In this document: positions 61,472 through 64,000 of the stretch, piece by piece | Layout: every line of letters starts with the position of its first letter | Position numbering within the stretch: the stretch's first letter is position 1 | From: Diospyros lotus | Taxonomy: Eukaryota; Streptophyta; Magnoliopsida; Ericales; Ebenaceae | Assembly: GCF_014633365.1 (NCBI RefSeq) | Contig: NC_068345.1 | Coordinates: 10,982,058-11,046,057 of the forward strand | DNA: 64,000 nt | Direction of reading: 5' to 3' | Program-made: the position numbers and the translations under genes | The notes under the pieces: generated by a model | What the model saw: the letters and a program-made list of their open reading frames with translations, nothing else | What the model was told of the DNA's origin: nothing | The model's database searches: none

Positions 61472-63551
61472 CGTTCGTCTTCTTCAGCCCGCCGATCGCC
61501 TGGGAACGTGGGTCTGTGTTTTCTGTGGCTCCAAAAGATTCAAATTCTTCTTCTTCTCATAATAACGACAAAATCTTCTTCTGGTTCGCAGCAAAGGCGG
61601 GTTTGCTTTGCCTTTGCCACCCGTCACAATCACTGTCACCATCACAATCACTCGTCTTCTGGACTTGTGTATGGAGTATGGATTGAAGGAAATTGAGGGG
61701 AAATGAAGGAATTTGATTGATTCGCCTTGTTTGATAATTTGATGACACACACAGCCTGAGGAGTAAAGATCCATCCATCCTCTAAATTTATCACTCATTA
61801 ATTCACATTTACTACTGAATTTTAATTCTAATTAATATCATGAACATTTCTTTGAATGTAGATTGAAGGAAATTGAATTGAGTGGAATTGAGGAATTTAT
61901 TTGCTCTGTTTGATTAGACAACAAAAGTGAAAAATTATTTTTATTTGAGACAATCGTCTCGTGCACCCATGCTAATGCTCTTTATTACATGAAAGGAGAT
62001 AAATCATTAGTAAAATTTCATCCTTATTTTGAAAAGAAATTGAATTCATGTTTCTCCAAATTAATACTCACATAATGTCCATCGTTTTATCATTCGACTT
62101 ATGCCACGAGACAATTACTTTTACTTCTTATGAAGATGATGCATTAGAAATTTACAGAAGAGTAGTCTGAGTTGGGCATTGGTCCCCAAGTTGTAGCAGT
62201 ACAGTCTCCTCTATTACAAAATTTTTGTAAGAGGTTTAGAATGAGAAATTGAAAACTAAACTTGAACTTGTCTTGAGGTTGTCACTATAATGTCTCCTTT
62301 AACACTTAAGTTAGAAATGAATTGATTCACAAGAATTATTAAGTATAACTAACCACAGAGAAAGTATACTTTAAAGCATAAGGTGAGAAAAAAAGATAGC
62401 TTATACCACGTATCTATTTTCTTTGAATGAGATCCCCAATTGCCCTTTCGTCAATGGGCCATTTTCATAAGTTCTTATATCTGTTGAGTTGTAGGGTCAA
62501 CATGCACTTAAGATTTAGGGTAGAGCACTTGTGAGTCAATTTAATTGGGACTTAAGAAGTGAAGTCACATTGATCAAAAGTGGAAAGTGGTGGAAATATT
62601 ATTGAATTTAATTTATGAAATGTAAATTGTGTATGAATCATTTGATGCGATTATTAAGGTAGTGTTCTTTTTTTATTTCAATTTTGAGTTTTAAATTTAA
62701 TTTTAATTTTGTGTTTTGACTATTTATTTTGAAATTTTTGAAAACGTGTTTTTTTTGTCAATAACGTTTTTTGCGTTTTGAAAATTTTAAGGGTGTTTGT
62801 GATAAAAATAGCCAAAATAATTTTTTAGTTATTTTAAGTTTTCTTCAGAATTTTTTTTTATTTTTAAAAATATAAAAATAAACACGTTTTTATTATTTTA
62901 AAAAATTAAAAATTAAAAATAATTTTAAAATAACAAAAAGAATAAGGCCTAATTATGTAGAGTCTTGCCTTCAAATCAATCTTTTCAAGTCTTAAAAAAA
63001 ATATTTTATTAATTGTTTTAAGAATAACTAGCAAACCTAGACGAGTCACATCCATCCTTAGCATTTCACTTGAAAAATATAGGTTTTTATTTAAATAGAC
63101 AACAAAACAAACATTTATTAAAGATGAAATTAGTAGTCTCAGAGCATAGGTCAAGTAGTCAGATGAACAATATGTCGGTGTCAATTCGTTGGGTTATGAG
63201 TTCGATCATCGTCCTATACAAGGGCCAAAGGCTCAACTTACAATTTATCTCTCATGACGTAATCAATGATATGAGCACCGGAGACAGCGCAAGGACGGTC
63301 ATCCTAAAAATGAAATTAGTAATACCTAATTTAATACACAAGAAGCTAGAAAAGCTTTTAAATATTACAGCATACATCCAATTTTTGCAAACTTGAGGGG
63401 CGATTTGGAAAGTTCTTTCAAATATTATAGTATAAGTATAATTTTTACGAAGTTGATGAAAAGAACGAAAGAAAGTAATATTGGATAGCACTTTTGCACA
63501 TTCTTGTTTTATTTCTTTGGTTGAGACCTTAAGCCTTGAGGATGTAATTGC
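61472..63551. other. NTF2-like promoter side and intergenic DNA
   Basis: No further gene was found. Just upstream of the start (61679-61740), a stretch with GATTGAAGGAAATTGA, GGAATTTGATTG and TTGTTTGAT recurs in diverged form at 61860-61920, a local duplication. The frame on 61484-61798 (minus) is open but has no recognisable content and may be leader. Sequence at 62650-62940 is T/A-rich. Confidence 0.45.
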
Positions 63552-63840
63552 TGGAGATTGTACAAACAAGAATAATTGTTGGAGATTATAAAAACAAGAA
63601 TAAGAGACGCCGGGGGGGGGGGGGGGGGGGGGGGGGGAGAACAACTGGGAATAAGTTTTATAATGCAAAGCAAAACATCCATCTTTCATTCATCAATAGA
63701 AGAGATACATCATATATATATATATAGGCCTTTCTAGATCCAAAAAAAAAAAAAACTAACATAACCCCCAATAACTAACCATAACTTCCCATAATTATAA
63801 AACTAACCATAACTATAAAAGTTAAGTTTAATTTCTAACA
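63552..63840 (-). mobile_element. 3' LTR of a minus-strand copia-type element
   Basis: On the minus strand it starts TGTTAGAAATTAAACTT, preceded by a purine-rich tract (GAAGAGGGAA, 63841-63852), and has a TATATATATATAG promoter-like run. The left end is uncertain: TGGAGATTGTACAAACAAG (63552) and TGGAGATTATAAAAACAAG (63580) are two candidate termini about 28 bp apart. A G26 run (63612-63637) lies inside. The terminus type and length suit Ty1/copia LTRs. Confidence 0.6.
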
Positions 63841-64000
63841 TTCCCTCTTCAACTTAATTCAGTTGGATCACTCTAAACTTGTTAGGGTGTCATATTTGAT
63901 AAAAAAGTGATTAGAGATATACAATACAAAACTATTGCTACCCAAAACTCCTTAGGTATTCCTTTTACTTCTCGACATGCTTCAAGCATGTTGAGAATTG
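63841..64000 (-). mobile_element. 3' end of copia-type internal region, cut by the window
   Basis: This lies just beyond the 3' LTR on the minus strand and has the polypurine tract next to the LTR. Only non-coding 3' sequence is visible; any pol gene would lie right of the window. Confidence 0.45.

Noticed and set aside
1..64000. CRISPR arrays, bacterial operons, ribosome binding sites, rRNA or tRNA genes
   Set aside because: The window is plant nuclear DNA. No regularly spaced repeat-spacer array and no convincing tRNA or rRNA sequence was seen; tRNA-like signals are only primer-binding sites and the SINE promoter.

Overview
This is nuclear DNA from a flowering plant, most likely a eudicot. 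The evidence is GT-AG introns, AT-rich intergenic DNA, a land-plant PLS-class PPR gene, a CYP716-like P450, chromovirus, copia, LINE and Au-SINE remnants, and a plant mobile domain relic. All assignments were made by reading the sequence; no database search was run.

Three host genes look intact. (1) A three-exon cytochrome P450 (13195-15873, minus, 483 aa) resembles the CYP716 triterpenoid oxidases. (2) An intron-poor PPR protein (36125-38389, plus, 754 aa) closely resembles Arabidopsis At1g71490. (3) A five-exon NTF2/SnoaL-like, probably plastid-targeted protein (54628-61471, minus, 237 aa) was assembled from splice sites. I recall At1g71480, the Arabidopsis neighbour of At1g71490, as an NTF2-family gene, so genes 2 and 3 may be a conserved pair pushed apart by about 16 kb of transposon debris.

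Layout. 1-6358: 3' half of a decayed Tekay/Del-type Ty3/gypsy element whose 3' LTR holds a solo LTR. 6359-11590: copy A of a second LTR family, itself split by another solo LTR. 11591-16510: P450 gene and its flanks. 16541-17853: a third partial copy of the P450 downstream flank and a CACTA-like relic. 17854-22891: copy B of the LTR plus P450 flanks, but with the P450 gene cleanly missing. 22892-25490: LTR-like DNA with reiterated CCTTGYGGCAA words. 25555-29457: non-autonomous DNA transposons, one with about 260-bp inverted repeats around unrelated sequence. 29500-34900: partial gypsy LTR with primer-binding site, a solo LTR and unidentified repeats. 36125-38389: PPR gene. 40140-47700: LINE, copia and gypsy fragments with nested insertions. 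48610-52140: plant mobile domain relic and RTE-like LINE relic. 54628-61471: NTF2-like gene, with a hAT-like element and an Au-like SINE in intron 3. 63552-64000: 3' end of a minus-strand copia element.

The clearest story is at 6359-22891. A block with an LTR and the P450 flanks exists twice. Copy A kept the gene; copy B lost it through an apparent deletion at an ATATAT microhomology. Later insertions unique to each copy, each with a target-site duplication, allow the events to be ordered. I found no convincing new protein-coding system. The interest lies in this duplication/deletion history and in several unclassified repeats.
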